Source of the DNA: AP-15 sp963701815 | Lineage (GTDB): Bacteria > Pseudomonadota > Alphaproteobacteria > ATCC43930 > CGMCC-115725 | DNA length: 64,000 nucleotides | Direction: 5' to 3' | NCBI GenBank assembly: GCA_963701815.1 | Contig: CAVPBN010000007.1 | Coordinates: forward strand, 62,001 to 126,000 | Shown: piece by piece, positions 31,403-40,713 of the stretch | Layout: the number at the start of each line of letters is the position of its first letter | Position numbering within the stretch: the first letter of the stretch is position 1 | Notes under the pieces: generated by a model | The model's database searches: none | What the model was told of the DNA's origin: nothing | What the model saw: the letters and a program-made list of their open reading frames with translations, nothing else | Position numbers and translations under genes: made by a program

Positions 31403-31747
31403 ATGTCGAAATCTTTGGGAACCAATCTGATCACGGTCACATTTCTGTGGGGGCTGGCGTGCGCTACCGGACCGCCTGCCTACGCGCTGGAGCAGCACCT
31501 GGTGCTGACCAATACGACGCGGATGGCGATTGTCGAGATCCACCTCTCCAATGTCGGCACCGGCAATTGGCAGGAGGACATTCTGGGCCGCGACTTCCTG
31601 TTGCCGGGCACGTCCATGGCCGTAGACGTCGATGAACAGGGCGGTTGCCGGCGCGATGTCGAAACCGTGTTCGACGACGGCAGGACCGTGATCCGCCATG
31701 ATGTCGATGTTTGCGCGACCGAACGCTTTGCCATCTCGTATCGGTGA
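31403..31747 (+). CDS. Small secreted protein of unknown function
   Basis: This 114-residue protein begins with a signal peptide (MSKSLGTNLITVTFLWGLACATGPPAYA, about residues 1-28), then a compact domain with VLTNTTRMAIVEIHLSN, WQEDILGRDFLLPGTS, a conserved-looking GCRRDVETVFDDGRTV and a C-terminal DVDVCATERF. The two cysteines are likely paired. Similar short periplasmic proteins are widespread in proteobacteria, sometimes misnamed as lyases; function is unknown. Confidence 0.75.
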   Translation: MSKSLGTNLITVTFLWGLACATGPPAYALEQHLVLTNTTRMAIVEIHLSNVGTGNWQEDILGRDFLLPGTSMAVDVDEQGGCRRDVETVFDDGRTVIRHDVDVCATERFAISYR

Positions 31748-31855
31748 CGCAGCCGAACGCAGGCGAGGCGGGCCGCCCGGGGGCGGCTGCGATCGCGCTC
31801 GCCCTCCCGGCCGCGCCGGGGCATACTGGCGCGGGAATGCAGCGGAGGGCTCGAC

Positions 31856-33067
31856 TTGCTTCAGGACCGGCATATCCTGCTGATCATCTCGGGCGGGATA
31901 GCCGCCTACAAGAGCCTCGATCTGATCCGCCGGCTGCGCGAGCGCGGGGCTGCGGTGCGTTGCATCATGACCGCTGCGGCCCGGCAATTCGTGACGCCCT
32001 TGTCGGTCGCCTCGTTGAGCGAGGACAAGGTCTATGCCGACCTCTGGTCGCTGACCGACGAGAGCGAGATGGGCCATATCCGCTTGTCGCGCGAGGCCGA
32101 CCTGATCGTCGTAGCGCCGGCCAGCGCCGATCTGATCGCGCGCATGGCGTTGGGCTTGGCCGACGATCTGGCGACGACGGCGCTGCTCGCCGCCGACAAG
32201 CCGGTGTTGCTGGCGCCGACGATGAACCTGATGATGTGGGCGCATCCGGCGACACAGGCCAATCTCGCGACCCTGGCGGCGCGGGGGGTCCAGCGGGTTG
32301 GGCCGGGATCGGGCGAACTCGCCTGCGGCGAGGTCGGTTCGGGCCGCATGGCCGAACCGCTGGAGATCGTCGCCGCGATCGAGCGGGTCTTGTCCGGCGA
32401 CAGGAGGCTTGCCGGGCGCCGGGCCTTGGTGACCAGCGGGCCGACGCGCGAGCCGATCGATCCGGTGCGCTACATCTCGAACCACTCCTCGGGCAAGCAG
32501 GGTCATGCGATCGCCGCGGCATTGGCTGCGCTCGGCGCCGACGCCGTGCTGGTTTCCGGGCCCACGCAGGAGCCGTCGCCGGCCGGGGTAAAGATCGTGC
32601 CGGTCGAAACCGCGGCGCAGATGCTGACGGCGTGCGAGGCGTCTTTGCCGGTTGACATCGCGGTGATGGCGGCCGCGGTCGCTGACTGGCGGGTCGAGGA
32701 TGCCGCCCGGCGCAAGCTCAAAAAGGACGGCCGCGGCCCGCCGGTACTCCGCCTCGCCGAGAACCCGGACATTCTCGCCAGTATCGCCCGGCGCGGCAAC
32801 GACCGGCCGGCGCTGGTCGTCGGCTTTGCCGCCGAGACCGACGACATCGTCGACAACGCCCGCAGCAAACGCGAGCGCAAAGGCTGCGACTGGATCCTCG
32901 CCAACGACGTCTCGCTCGGGACCGACACGTTCGGCGGCGACCGCAACACGATTCACCTGGTCGATGCCGACGGCGTCGAGAATTGGCCGGCGATGACCAA
33001 ACGCGAGGTGGCAGCGCGCCTCGCCGGGCGGATCGCCGACTATTTCGAGCTTGCAACCCCCGGCTAG
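31856..33067 (+). CDS. coaBC: Bifunctional phosphopantothenoylcysteine decarboxylase/synthetase
   Basis: This 403-residue flavoprotein makes 4'-phosphopantetheine precursors of coenzyme A. TTG at 31856, preceded by GGAGGG, gives MLQDRHILLIISGGIAAYK. Visible motifs: HIRLSREADLIVVAPASAD (His and PASAD), the APTMNLMMW loop and the GELACGEVGSGRM catalytic-cysteine loop in CoaC; then TSGPTREPIDPVRYISN and AAVADWRVEDAARRKLKK in CoaB. With coaX upstream at 11.5 kb, two steps of the same pathway are in the window, though not linked. Confidence 0.95.
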   Translation: MLQDRHILLIISGGIAAYKSLDLIRRLRERGAAVRCIMTAAARQFVTPLSVASLSEDKVYADLWSLTDESEMGHIRLSREADLIVVAPASADLIARMALGLADDLATTALLAADKPVLLAPTMNLMMWAHPATQANLATLAARGVQRVGPGSGELACGEVGSGRMAEPLEIVAAIERVLSGDRRLAGRRALVTSGPTREPIDPVRYISNHSSGKQGHAIAAALAALGADAVLVSGPTQEPSPAGVKIVPVETAAQMLTACEASLPVDIAVMAAAVADWRVEDAARRKLKKDGRGPPVLRLAENPDILASIARRGNDRPALVVGFAAETDDIVDNARSKRERKGCDWILANDVSLGTDTFGGDRNTIHLVDADGVENWPAMTKREVAARLAGRIADYFELATPG

Positions 33068-33323
33068 CGGGGTGTCGCCCCGGCCCGTGCCGGCGACTAC
33101 GCCGATCGCCCAGTCGATGCGGATGACGACGGGTCTCGACGAACCGACGGTGGCGCGGGACCCGATCGAGGTCATGGGACCCGGGCGGCTGCCGTGTTGC
33201 GGGGGAATGCTCGGCCCCTGCGCTCGCCGCGTAAATCCCGCAGGAAAGTCCTGGATCAGGTGCTCGAATTGATCCAGCGGCAGCAGGCCAATTCAGATAG
33301 AAAAAAGGCAGGGCCGTCCCCAT

Positions 33324-33340
33324 CTCTATCCGAGATAGAG
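33324..33340. repeat. Short perfect inverted repeat
   Basis: CTCTATC-CGA-GATAGAG is a 7-base perfect palindrome with a 3-base centre. It lies about 22 bases upstream of the small gene at 33362 and just before its ribosome site, so it could be an operator or an mRNA hairpin. Confidence 0.35.
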
Positions 33341-33361
33341 GCGTCACCGGAGGATAATCCG

Positions 33362-33556
33362 ATGCGTATTTCCCTGGCAGACAGTTGTACCAACGGCTTT
33401 AACAAATGGTGCAGCATCCACGACGCCGGCCGCGGGGAAAATGATCGTGCCGGCGCGGTCGTCATCATTGATGCCGATCAGGATGTCGGTCGCGCGGCGA
33501 CACCGAGCGGACGGTCCGATCCCGGCCTCGGGCAGGCATCGGTAGGCCTCGAGTAA
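33362..33556 (+). CDS. Small hypothetical protein
   Basis: A 64-residue reading frame begins MRISLADSCTNGFNKWCSIHD with a strong GGAGG 8 bases upstream of ATG 33362. It has an acidic-hydrophobic middle (AVVIIDADQD) and no signal or membrane segment. I do not recognise it. The ribosome site and the palindrome just upstream support it being real, but it could be chance. Confidence 0.4.
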   Translation: MRISLADSCTNGFNKWCSIHDAGRGENDRAGAVVIIDADQDVGRAATPSGRSDPGLGQASVGLE

Positions 33557-33602
33557 CACGCCCGGGAATGCGTAACTCACCCCAAGGGCTGGAGACGGGA
33601 CG

Positions 33603-33848
33603 ATGCTCGGCGAGGGCTTATTTTATCTGATCGTTACCGACAAGGTGACCGAAACGTTTTCTGTCGAGGGGCCGATGACTGACGACCGGCAGTGGAATCA
33701 TGCCGTCGTGGCGGCCCAAAAAGCCGGCAGACGCGTCATATGTTCCTCAGCCACCGGCGTCTCGGCTGCTGCTGTCGCCCAAGACTGGCTTCAGCGGAAC
33801 TCCGGGAAGCAGGTGGCGCCGGGCGGGATCGTCAACCTGGAACGGTAG
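33603..33848 (+). CDS. Small hypothetical protein
   Basis: An 81-residue frame starts at ATG 33603 (MLGEGLFYLIVTDKVTETFSV) after GGAGACGGGA, with another methionine at MTDDRQWNHAVVAAQK. It reads like an authentic cytoplasmic protein (Trp/Asn/His content, ordered hydrophobic pattern), but I do not know its family. It follows the 64-residue frame by 46 bases on the same strand. Confidence 0.45.
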   Translation: MLGEGLFYLIVTDKVTETFSVEGPMTDDRQWNHAVVAAQKAGRRVICSSATGVSAAAVAQDWLQRNSGKQVAPGGIVNLER

Positions 33849-34138
33849 GCGACGCAGAACGCGGCGGTCGCAGCTGCGGGCTCACGCGATCCTCCCCTGC
33901 GATCGGCGATGCCGCGGTCGACGAATGCGCGCCCTTCGGCCGCCTGTCAGCCCGGTTTGTTCGAGGCACTCCTAAGCAATCGAAAAACGCGCCGGATCGA
34001 CCGCGTCGCGGATCGGCATGGCCTCGCGACGAAGAGCAACTCGAAGAGCGCCGGCGAAAGCCGGGCATGCAAGGAAAACCCGTTTCCCGGTCGAGCCCGC
34101 TTGTCGCGCCGCAATTCAGGGGCGAAACTCGCGACGTA

Positions 34139-34591
34139 ATGCGGCTGACCAAAAAACTTCTGTTCGCGATCGAGGCGGTGCTCGACATCGCCTACAATGG
34201 CGGCCCGATGCCGGTGCGCTCGTCCGAGATCACCCAGCGCCAGGGGATCCCGCGCCGTTATCTCGAACCGGTCTTGCAGGAGCTGGTTCGGCACGGGATT
34301 TTGAACGGCATACGGGGGCCGAGCGGCGGCTACCGCCTGGCCCGCGAGCGGCGCCGGATCAGTCTCGGCGACATCGTGCGCACCGTGCGCGGGCTCGAAA
34401 CCGCCGAGGACCCGATCAGCGATCCGGCCGGCAGCGCGCTCGGCCACCAGGTGGTGCGGCCGATCTGGCTCGATCTGCAGGACGAGATGATGCGGCGGCT
34501 CGATTCGCTGACCCTCGAAGATCTCTGCAGCCGGGCGCATCGCGCCGGCATAACCGGCCGAAGCGCCGCGGCCGGCGACTTCGAAATCTGA
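34139..34591 (+). CDS. Rrf2 family transcriptional regulator
   Basis: This 150-residue winged-helix regulator begins MRLTKKLLFAIEAVLDIAYN. The recognition region is SSEITQRQGIPRRYLEPVLQELVRHGILNGIRGPSGGYRLARERRRISLGDIVR, a classic Rrf2 layout. The three cysteines that bind an Fe-S cluster in IscR are absent; the only cysteine is in DLCSRAH near the C-terminus. Position immediately upstream of cysteine synthase suggests CymR-like control of cysteine synthesis. Confidence 0.88.
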   Translation: MRLTKKLLFAIEAVLDIAYNGGPMPVRSSEITQRQGIPRRYLEPVLQELVRHGILNGIRGPSGGYRLARERRRISLGDIVRTVRGLETAEDPISDPAGSALGHQVVRPIWLDLQDEMMRRLDSLTLEDLCSRAHRAGITGRSAAAGDFEI

Positions 34592-34668
34592 CGCGTTGCG
34601 CTGCTTCGTTGCGGCCCGTCGGCGACGCGCCTACATAAACTACGAAGCCCTCGCGGGAGAACGCCCTG

Positions 34669-35647
34669 ATGGACACCGTCGACCCGACAAAACCGCCGGT
34701 CGCCGAGTTTCGCGGTCGCGTCTACGGCAGCATCACCGAGACGATCGGCGCCACCCCGCTGGTCGAGGTGCGCCGTCTGGCGCGCGAGGCCGGGGCCAAG
34801 GCCCGGATCCTCGGCAAATGCGAGTTCTTCAACCCGTTCGAACTCGGTGAAGGACCGAATCGGCGCCTCGATGATCGGCGCCGCCGAGGCCGCCGGTCGT
34901 ATCAAACCCGGCACCGTGCTGGTCGAGCCGACCTCGGGAAACACCGGCATCGCGCTTGCTTTCGTCTGTGCCGCCAAGGGCTATCGGCTGATCCTGACGA
35001 TGCCGGACAGCATGTCGGTCGAACGTCGCAAGATGCTGAAATTGCTTGGTGCGGAACTCGAACTGACACCGGCGTCGCAAGGCATGAAGGGCGCCATCGC
35101 CAAAGCCGAGGAAATTGCCGCATCGCTGCCGGACGCCTTCATCCCGCAGCAGTTCCAAAACCCGGCGAACCCGGAAATCCATCGGCGCACCACCGCCGAG
35201 GAAATCTGGAAGGACACTGACGGCCAGGTCGATGTGGTGGTCAGCGGCGTCGGCACCGGCGGCACCCTGACCGGCGTCGGCTCGGTGTTGAAGCCGCGCA
35301 AGCCGGGTCTCAGAATGATCGCGGTCGAGCCCGAGGACAGCGCCGTCCTCTCCGGCGGGCCGCCCGGCCCGCACCGGATCCAAGGGCTCGGCGCCGGCTT
35401 TATTCCTGAGATTCTCGATACCAGTCTGATCGACGAGATCATTCGCATCGGCAACGACAATGCGATCCGCACCGCGCGCGATGCGGCACGGCTCGACGGG
35501 TTGGCGATCGGGATCTCGTCGGGGGCGGCGTTGGCCGCCGGGCTGGAGATCGGTGCGCGCGCCGATATGGAAGGCAAGACCATCGTCGTCGTCCTGCCCG
35601 ACTTTGCCGAGCGCTACCTGTCGACAGCGCTGTTCGACGGGATCTGA
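34669..35647 (+). CDS. cysK: Cysteine synthase, one frameshift
   Basis: This PLP enzyme makes cysteine from O-acetylserine and sulfide. ATG 34669 gives MDTVDPTKPPVAEFRGRVYGSITETIGATPLVE. Frame is lost at about 34837 (CCGTTCGAAC); removing one T restores NPSNSVKDRIG with the PLP lysine. Downstream, VEPTSGNTGIALAF and VVVSGVGTGGTLTGVG are intact, and GISSGAALAAGLEI is the serine loop. Repaired length is about 325 residues. It follows the Rrf2 regulator and precedes moeB. Confidence 0.92.
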
Positions 35648-35656
35648 GGGCGGCAA

Positions 35657-36436
35657 ATGGAGCTGAGCGAGGAGCAGTTTCGCCGCTACGCCCGCCACTT
35701 GATACTCGACGAGGTCGGCGAGGAGGGCCAGGCGCGGCTGCTCGAAGCGCGGGTGCTGGTCGTGGGCGCCGGCGGGCTCGGCTCTCCGGTGCTGCTCTAC
35801 CTCGCCGCGGCCGGGGTCGGGACGATCGGCATCGTCGACGACGACCGGGTCGATCTGAGCAATCTGCAGCGCCAGATCGTCCATCCGACCGAACGGGTCG
35901 GCGTGCTGAAGGTCGACAGCGCGCGCGACACTCTGGCCGCGATCAACCCCGATGTGCGGATCGAAACCCACCCGGTGCGGCTCGGTCCGGCTAATGCCGA
36001 GGCGTTGATCGGCGGCTATGATCTGGTCGCCGACGGCAGCGATAATTTCGCGACCCGCTACCTGCTGACCGAATTCTGCCACCGATTGAGAAAACCGCTG
36101 ATCGCGGCGGCATTGTCGCCGTTCGAGGGCCAACTCTCGACCTTCCGGTCTTATCTCGGCGCCGGTCATCCCTGCTATCGCTGCCTGTTTCGCGACCCGC
36201 CGCCGCCCGATCTGGTGCCGCGCTGCGAAGAGGCCGGGATTCTCGGCGCCGTGGCCGGGGTCCTCGGCACCTTGCAGGCGGTCGAGGTGCTGAAGGAATT
36301 GTTGGGATTGGGCGAAAGCCTCGACGGCACCCTGCTGATCTACGACGCGCTGCGCGCCCGGTTCCATCCGATCCGCATCGCCAAGGACGCCGACTGTCCG
36401 ACCTGCGCCGCTCCCGCCTACGCCGCAGCGTCGTAA
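35657..36436 (+). CDS. moeB: E1-like adenylyltransferase, MoeB/ThiF family
   Basis: This 259-residue enzyme adenylates the C-terminus of a ubiquitin-like sulfur carrier (MoaD/ThiS type). The nucleotide motif VLVVGAGGLGSPVLLYLAAAG is about residues 32-52, DGSDNFATRY follows, zinc is held by HPCYRC and DCPTC, and the likely catalytic cysteine is in VPRCEEAG. It starts 9 bases after cysK, which fits a sulfur-transfer operon. Confidence 0.92.
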   Translation: MELSEEQFRRYARHLILDEVGEEGQARLLEARVLVVGAGGLGSPVLLYLAAAGVGTIGIVDDDRVDLSNLQRQIVHPTERVGVLKVDSARDTLAAINPDVRIETHPVRLGPANAEALIGGYDLVADGSDNFATRYLLTEFCHRLRKPLIAAALSPFEGQLSTFRSYLGAGHPCYRCLFRDPPPPDLVPRCEEAGILGAVAGVLGTLQAVEVLKELLGLGESLDGTLLIYDALRARFHPIRIAKDADCPTCAAPAYAAAS

Positions 36437-36468
36437 TCGCCGCCGCGAATCGCCCTTCAAGGGCGTGT

Positions 36469-37449
36469 TTATATCGTGCCGCGTTCCAGCATGGAGGCGA
36501 CCATGGTCTGCCCCTCGTCTCGCAATATGTCGAAGAACTGAGACAGCGGCACGAGATCACGCGCCAGCGAAAAATGCATGTCGAGCTCGGCGCCACGGAA
36601 CTGCTGTGCAAATCCGCGGATTTTCAGCGCGTATACGCGTTCGAACAACAACTGCCGCAGTAGGATGTCGGCCTTCCTGGCGGAGAGGACATACCACGTA
36701 GCTTGGCGGATTGGCGCAAACGCCAGATCGAACGCCTGGGATCGATCCCGTACCATCCGATCGACCGCGCGATCCTCGACGGCGCGCCTGGGTAGACCGT
36801 TTTTCTCTGAAAGCTGCAGTAAGCCTAAAAAGTCGATATAAAGTGTTGGTATGTAATTCCCGATAGAATCAACGTTAAGCGTACGGACGAATACCCCAAG
36901 GAAAATGTATGGTAAGTGTTCTTCTTCTTGCTTTCTCAGTGCGTTGAAAATCTTATAGGTCGCCAGTGGGAAACAATCGTCCGGGGTCAGGCCAACGAGC
37001 TCAGGAGCGCGCCGAAACGTCGATCCGGTAAATTTTATATTTATTCGGTATATTGGCCGCTTTCTGCCGTTGAGCAGGCGATAATCGGTATCGGTCCGTC
37101 CCTCCCGAAGATCGACGAGCTCGAATTCCTGGGTATCGAGTTCGACACGATAGATATCCTCAAACGCGAGCTCGGCGGCACGGCCGAGCAATAATTGGGC
37201 GAGACCCCGCCTAGCCGCCGCACGGTGCTGCTCCGTTACGTTTGTGGCCGATACGCCAAGAAGCCGACCAACCGGATCCCCAACATCAAGCAATCCAACG
37301 ATCCTGCTGCGAAGTCGTACCGACGCGCCTTGCCGCCGCACTTGGTTCCATCCCTTCCTGAGCGAGTAGCAGCCTTCGAGGGCATGAAAGGGCGAAGGCC
37401 ACCCTCCGCTGCCATAAAGGCACCGCAGGGCCTCCACCGTCTCGTTCAT
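36469..37449 (-). CDS. Type II restriction endonuclease, CfrBI-like (putative)
   Basis: This 326-residue protein has no signal or membrane segment. The likely nuclease core is FELVDLREGRTDTDYRLLNG followed by YRINIKFTGSTFRRAPELVGL, consistent with a PD-(D/E)xK arrangement. It lies 3 bases downstream of a DNA methyltransferase on the same strand and shares its lower GC. I suspect the CfrBI endonuclease family from overall look, but specificity is unproven. Confidence 0.7.
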   Translation of the reverse strand: MNETVEALRCLYGSGGWPSPFHALEGCYSLRKGWNQVRRQGASVRLRSRIVGLLDVGDPVGRLLGVSATNVTEQHRAAARRGLAQLLLGRAAELAFEDIYRVELDTQEFELVDLREGRTDTDYRLLNGRKRPIYRINIKFTGSTFRRAPELVGLTPDDCFPLATYKIFNALRKQEEEHLPYIFLGVFVRTLNVDSIGNYIPTLYIDFLGLLQLSEKNGLPRRAVEDRAVDRMVRDRSQAFDLAFAPIRQATWYVLSARKADILLRQLLFERVYALKIRGFAQQFRGAELDMHFSLARDLVPLSQFFDILRDEGQTMVASMLERGTI

Positions 37450-37452
37450 GAT

Positions 37453-38478
37453 TCAGAGGGTATGTGGATCAATGCCAAAGCGAACGGCGGATGCACGGAC
37501 ATATCCGGCGTTGGTATCGCCGGCCAGCCAGCGGCGCCCGAGATCCTCTGCTGCTCGGCCTGTGGTGTTGCTGCCCGCAAACGGGTCAACGACAATGCCG
37601 GCCGGTTGCGTCAACAATTTAATATAGAATTCCGGCAAGGCGGAAGGAAATCTCGCGGGATGCACGCGCACTTTCAGCTCACGGCACGCTTTAATATATG
37701 CAGAATTACTTTCATTGTTACCGCGGACCAGCAAATTCGAGGGTATCGATCCGCCGAGGTCTTTTTGAAATTTTGCTGTGATGTTGTGGCCGCTGGGTCG
37801 AACTTTCGCCTTGTAACCCTTTTCGATCAGTCGTTTCATGTCGGCACTATATGGTTCGAGGACTTGCTTGTTATCCGCATAGGGCCTAGGGCTGGGCGAG
37901 AGCCACCAGATGTGCTCGACGCTGTCCTTGATACGAAAGCGTTTTACATTTACCCATTCCGCCGGCGCAGGTAGTTTTGCGGGGTTGAACCAGAAGCATT
38001 CTTGAGCTAAATGGAATCCAACTTCCTCGCATAGGGCAATCAAAAGCTTATAATGGTAAAGAGAGCGTGTTGGCTCTCCAGAGTTATAACTACCACCAAT
38101 ATTTATAACAAAGCTGCCGTCTGTCTTTAGTACTCTTTTTATCTGCCACGCGAACGGAAGAAGCCAATCGAGATAGTCGGCTTTATCAACATTGCCATAT
38201 TCTTTTTTGAACTCGAGCGCGTAGGGAGGCGACGTGATCACGGCGGCGACGCTTTGACAAGGTAACGAGAGCAACAGCGCCAGCGAATTGCCGGCATAGG
38301 CGCTGCCTAACTTTGTACTGTAAACAGGCGGGTAGCCGACAGCCAATCTGCTGGGGTGATCGGTCGACGATGCTGCAGTAGAGCGGACGCGCTCCGCGTC
38401 TGGTTCTCCGCGCTGCCGGTCGAAGCTTGGAACCACAATCCCCGCACCTCCAAAAGGGGCGGCTTCCTCTGGTTTCAT
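37453..38478 (-). CDS. Type II DNA methyltransferase (N4-cytosine/N6-adenine, beta class)
   Basis: This 341-residue modification enzyme has the catalytic motif TSPPY (residues 82-86) ahead of the SAM motif FAGSNTTG (about 300-307), the beta-class order. The stretch HIWWLSPSPRPYADN and LPEFYIKLLTQPAGIVVDPFAGS are typical of N4-cytosine enzymes such as M.CfrBI. Base composition is lower in GC than the surroundings, suggesting transfer with the adjacent endonuclease gene. Confidence 0.88.
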   Translation of the reverse strand: MKPEEAAPFGGAGIVVPSFDRQRGEPDAERVRSTAASSTDHPSRLAVGYPPVYSTKLGSAYAGNSLALLLSLPCQSVAAVITSPPYALEFKKEYGNVDKADYLDWLLPFAWQIKRVLKTDGSFVINIGGSYNSGEPTRSLYHYKLLIALCEEVGFHLAQECFWFNPAKLPAPAEWVNVKRFRIKDSVEHIWWLSPSPRPYADNKQVLEPYSADMKRLIEKGYKAKVRPSGHNITAKFQKDLGGSIPSNLLVRGNNESNSAYIKACRELKVRVHPARFPSALPEFYIKLLTQPAGIVVDPFAGSNTTGRAAEDLGRRWLAGDTNAGYVRASAVRFGIDPHTL

Positions 38479-38768
38479 AGGCCCCCCGCTTTGCGCGATG
38501 CCCAGGAGGTCCAGGGTGGAATGTTCGGCTCAGGCCCTCGCTCCATTTGCCGGCTCCAAGTTCTCTATTTGTTCAAAATTTGATGAAGTAATGACGTTTG
38601 TCAACCACATAATCTGACGGAAACCGCTGGGGCCCGACGAGAAGCCCATCGCTATCATGCCAACGTTACGGCGTCTCGGAGGTTATTACAAGATCAAGGG
38701 TTATCGAGACAACGACCCCCTATTTGTGGGTGCCTCCAAGTTGAGACCAGCGGCAACCGTATCCGTGG

Positions 38769-39458
38769 TCACCCCGGCCAGGCGGCGCCCCAACGGTCGG
38801 CGTGAGCGACTTCGGCGACCGGGCGGCGGGTCAGCGGACCGAACGGGTCGATCGGCCAGCCGATCGGCATCAGCGCGTAGGTCGCGACATCCTCGGGGAT
38901 GGCGAGCACCGCCCTGACCTCGTCCTCGCAGCGGATATGGTTGGTGGTGATCAAGGTGCCGAGCCCCAAGGCGCGGCAGGCGAGGATGATGTTCTGCACC
39001 GCCGGATAGATGCTGGCGCCGCGGATGCGCTCGGCATAGGCGAGTTCGTCCTCGTAATGCGCGGCGATGTCGGGCGGCAGACTGGCGCGCGGCGGCACCA
39101 CCGGGCGGTGCGCGCACGGGATCAGCAATACCGGCGCCTCGCCCATATGCTCCCACAGATGGCCGCCCGCGGTCAGCATCCGGGCGAATTGCGTCTCGGA
39201 GAGGTGCGGCGGCCGGCCGCGCGCCGCATAGACCGCCTTGGCGATGTCGGAGGCCTTGCGGTAGATCAGGCCGAGGCGGCGCCGCTGCTCGGGGTCGCGG
39301 ACGACGATAAAGGCCCAGTTCTGCGCGTTGCCGCCCGACGGCGCGCGAATCGCCGCGTCGAGAACCCGCTCGATCAGCGCCTCGGGGACCGGGTCGGGCT
39401 TTAATCGGCGCAGCGAGCGGGCCGTATCGATCGCTTCGAACAATCCGATATCCGCCAT
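38769..39458 (-). CDS. Nitroreductase family protein
   Basis: This 229-residue FMN-dependent oxidoreductase starts at ATG 39458 (MADIGLFEAIDTARSLRRLKPD). The FMN-binding stretches ARSLRRLKPDPVP and RAPSGGNAQNWAFIVV and the C-terminal region GWPIDPFGPLTRRPVAEV are visible. Substrate is unknown; BluB, which makes the lower ligand of cobalamin, is a relative, but nothing here fixes that role. Confidence 0.88.
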   Translation of the reverse strand: MADIGLFEAIDTARSLRRLKPDPVPEALIERVLDAAIRAPSGGNAQNWAFIVVRDPEQRRRLGLIYRKASDIAKAVYAARGRPPHLSETQFARMLTAGGHLWEHMGEAPVLLIPCAHRPVVPPRASLPPDIAAHYEDELAYAERIRGASIYPAVQNIILACRALGLGTLITTNHIRCEDEVRAVLAIPEDVATYALMPIGWPIDPFGPLTRRPVAEVAHADRWGAAWPG

Positions 39459-39560
39459 GGTCCGATCCCACCCGCCTGTACAACGCCAGAAATAGCTTCC
39501 GATCCGCGCCCGCTGCAACAATTCGTGCGCCCGAGGTTGAGCAAACGCCGGAAAAGCCTC

Positions 39561-40145
39561 ATGATCCGGAAATTGATCGGCTCCGGGGGCTTGCGGGTGG
39601 CGATCGCGGGGGAACGGAGTTACGGCGGTGCGGCGTTTGCCGTCCGCGGGTTCTGCGGCTGCCTGATGGCGGGCCTGTTGGCCGCTGCGATCGTCATCGT
39701 CGCGGCCCTGCCGGCCGGCGCCCAGAGCGAGCTCGCCCCGAAGCTGCCGCGGTTTGTCAGCCTGCGTTCCAACCGGGTCAATTTGCGGGTCGGGCCGGGC
39801 GAGACCTATCCGATCGAATGGGTGCTGACCCGCAAGGACATGCCGGTCGAGATCGTCAAAGAGTTTCAGAACTGGCGGCTGATCCGCGGCTGGCATGACA
39901 CCAAGGGCTGGATTCTGGATCGCATGGTCACGGCCAAGCGCGATGTCGTGATCGACGGCGCCGTCCGGGCATTGCACCGGCGGCCCGACCCGGCCTCCGA
40001 ACTCGTCGCCCGCGCCGAGCCCGGGGTCGTTGCCCGGCTGATCGAGCTGCAGGGTCCGTGGTGCCGTATCGAAGCCGGCGGCTATACCGGCTGGGTGCTG
40101 CGCACCGAGGTCTGGGGCGTTCTTCCGGACGAGACCCTGCAATAA
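39561..40145 (+). CDS. SH3-like domain secreted protein
   Basis: This 194-residue protein has an N-terminal membrane or signal segment (CLMAGLLAAAIVIVAALPAGAQ, about residues 34-55) and two bacterial SH3 repeats: RSNRVNLRVGPGETYPIEWVL through WHDTKGWILDRMV, and DGAVRALHRRPDPASELV through EAGGYTGWVLRTEVWGV. Such proteins bind cell-wall or extracellular ligands. ATG 39561 is preferred; an in-frame GTG at 39525 is an alternative. Confidence 0.85.
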   Translation: MIRKLIGSGGLRVAIAGERSYGGAAFAVRGFCGCLMAGLLAAAIVIVAALPAGAQSELAPKLPRFVSLRSNRVNLRVGPGETYPIEWVLTRKDMPVEIVKEFQNWRLIRGWHDTKGWILDRMVTAKRDVVIDGAVRALHRRPDPASELVARAEPGVVARLIELQGPWCRIEAGGYTGWVLRTEVWGVLPDETLQ

Positions 40146-40175
40146 CCGAGACCTCCGATTTTCGCGGCCGGGCGG

Positions 40176-40657
40176 GTGCCGAATGGATTCGCTGAATGCG
40201 GCGGCCAACGCGGCGAGTTGGCGCGCCGATTGGGCCGGAGCCTGCCGCTGATCGTGGCTACCGTGGTGATCCAGGTCTTTGGCTTGGCTCTGCGGCACGA
40301 GAGAGTGGTGCGCGCGGTGGGCCGCCTGATCGAGCGGCGGCACTTCACCGCATTGTTCTCGGTGGTCATGGGGATCGCGGTTTGATAGCGACGATCCTGC
40401 ATGCGGCGGAGGCGGGGGTGTGGGCCGCCGCCTATTGGCTGCTCGGGGCGTTACCCAATGTCCGCTCGTCGGTGCTCTTTTCCTTGGGCGCGATGACCAC
40501 CTACGGCGGCAGCAACCTCACTCTGCAAGACCACTGGCTGCTGTTGGGCGCACTCGAGGCGCTGAACGGGATCATTTTGTTTGGGCTGACCACCGCCTTT
40601 CTGTTTTCGATGATCCAGGAGGTCTGGATGGCCGGCCGGGAACGACGGCGGCATTGA
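40176..40657 (+). pseudogene. Potassium-channel-like membrane protein, one frameshift
   Basis: Two transmembrane segments and a pore-like region are split over two frames: LPLIVATVVIQVFGLAL and FSVVMGIAV, then LIATILHAAEAGVWAAAYWLLGALPN, the filter-like MTTYGGSN and LNGIILFGLTTAFLFSM. One base appears to be missing in the TTT at about 40382. Repaired length is about 160 residues, typical of small two-helix ion-channel-domain proteins. Start GTG 40176 is uncertain. Confidence 0.65.
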
Positions 40658-40713
40658 TCTCGATCTCGGGGCACCGTTTAATGGGCCGGAAAACCAGGAG
40701 GACGCCTTAAAAA

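Noticed and set aside
38479..38768. A control gene or tRNA between the methyltransferase and the nitroreductase
   Set aside because: No acceptor-stem pairing or T-loop motif and no small HTH-coding frame was found in these 290 bases.
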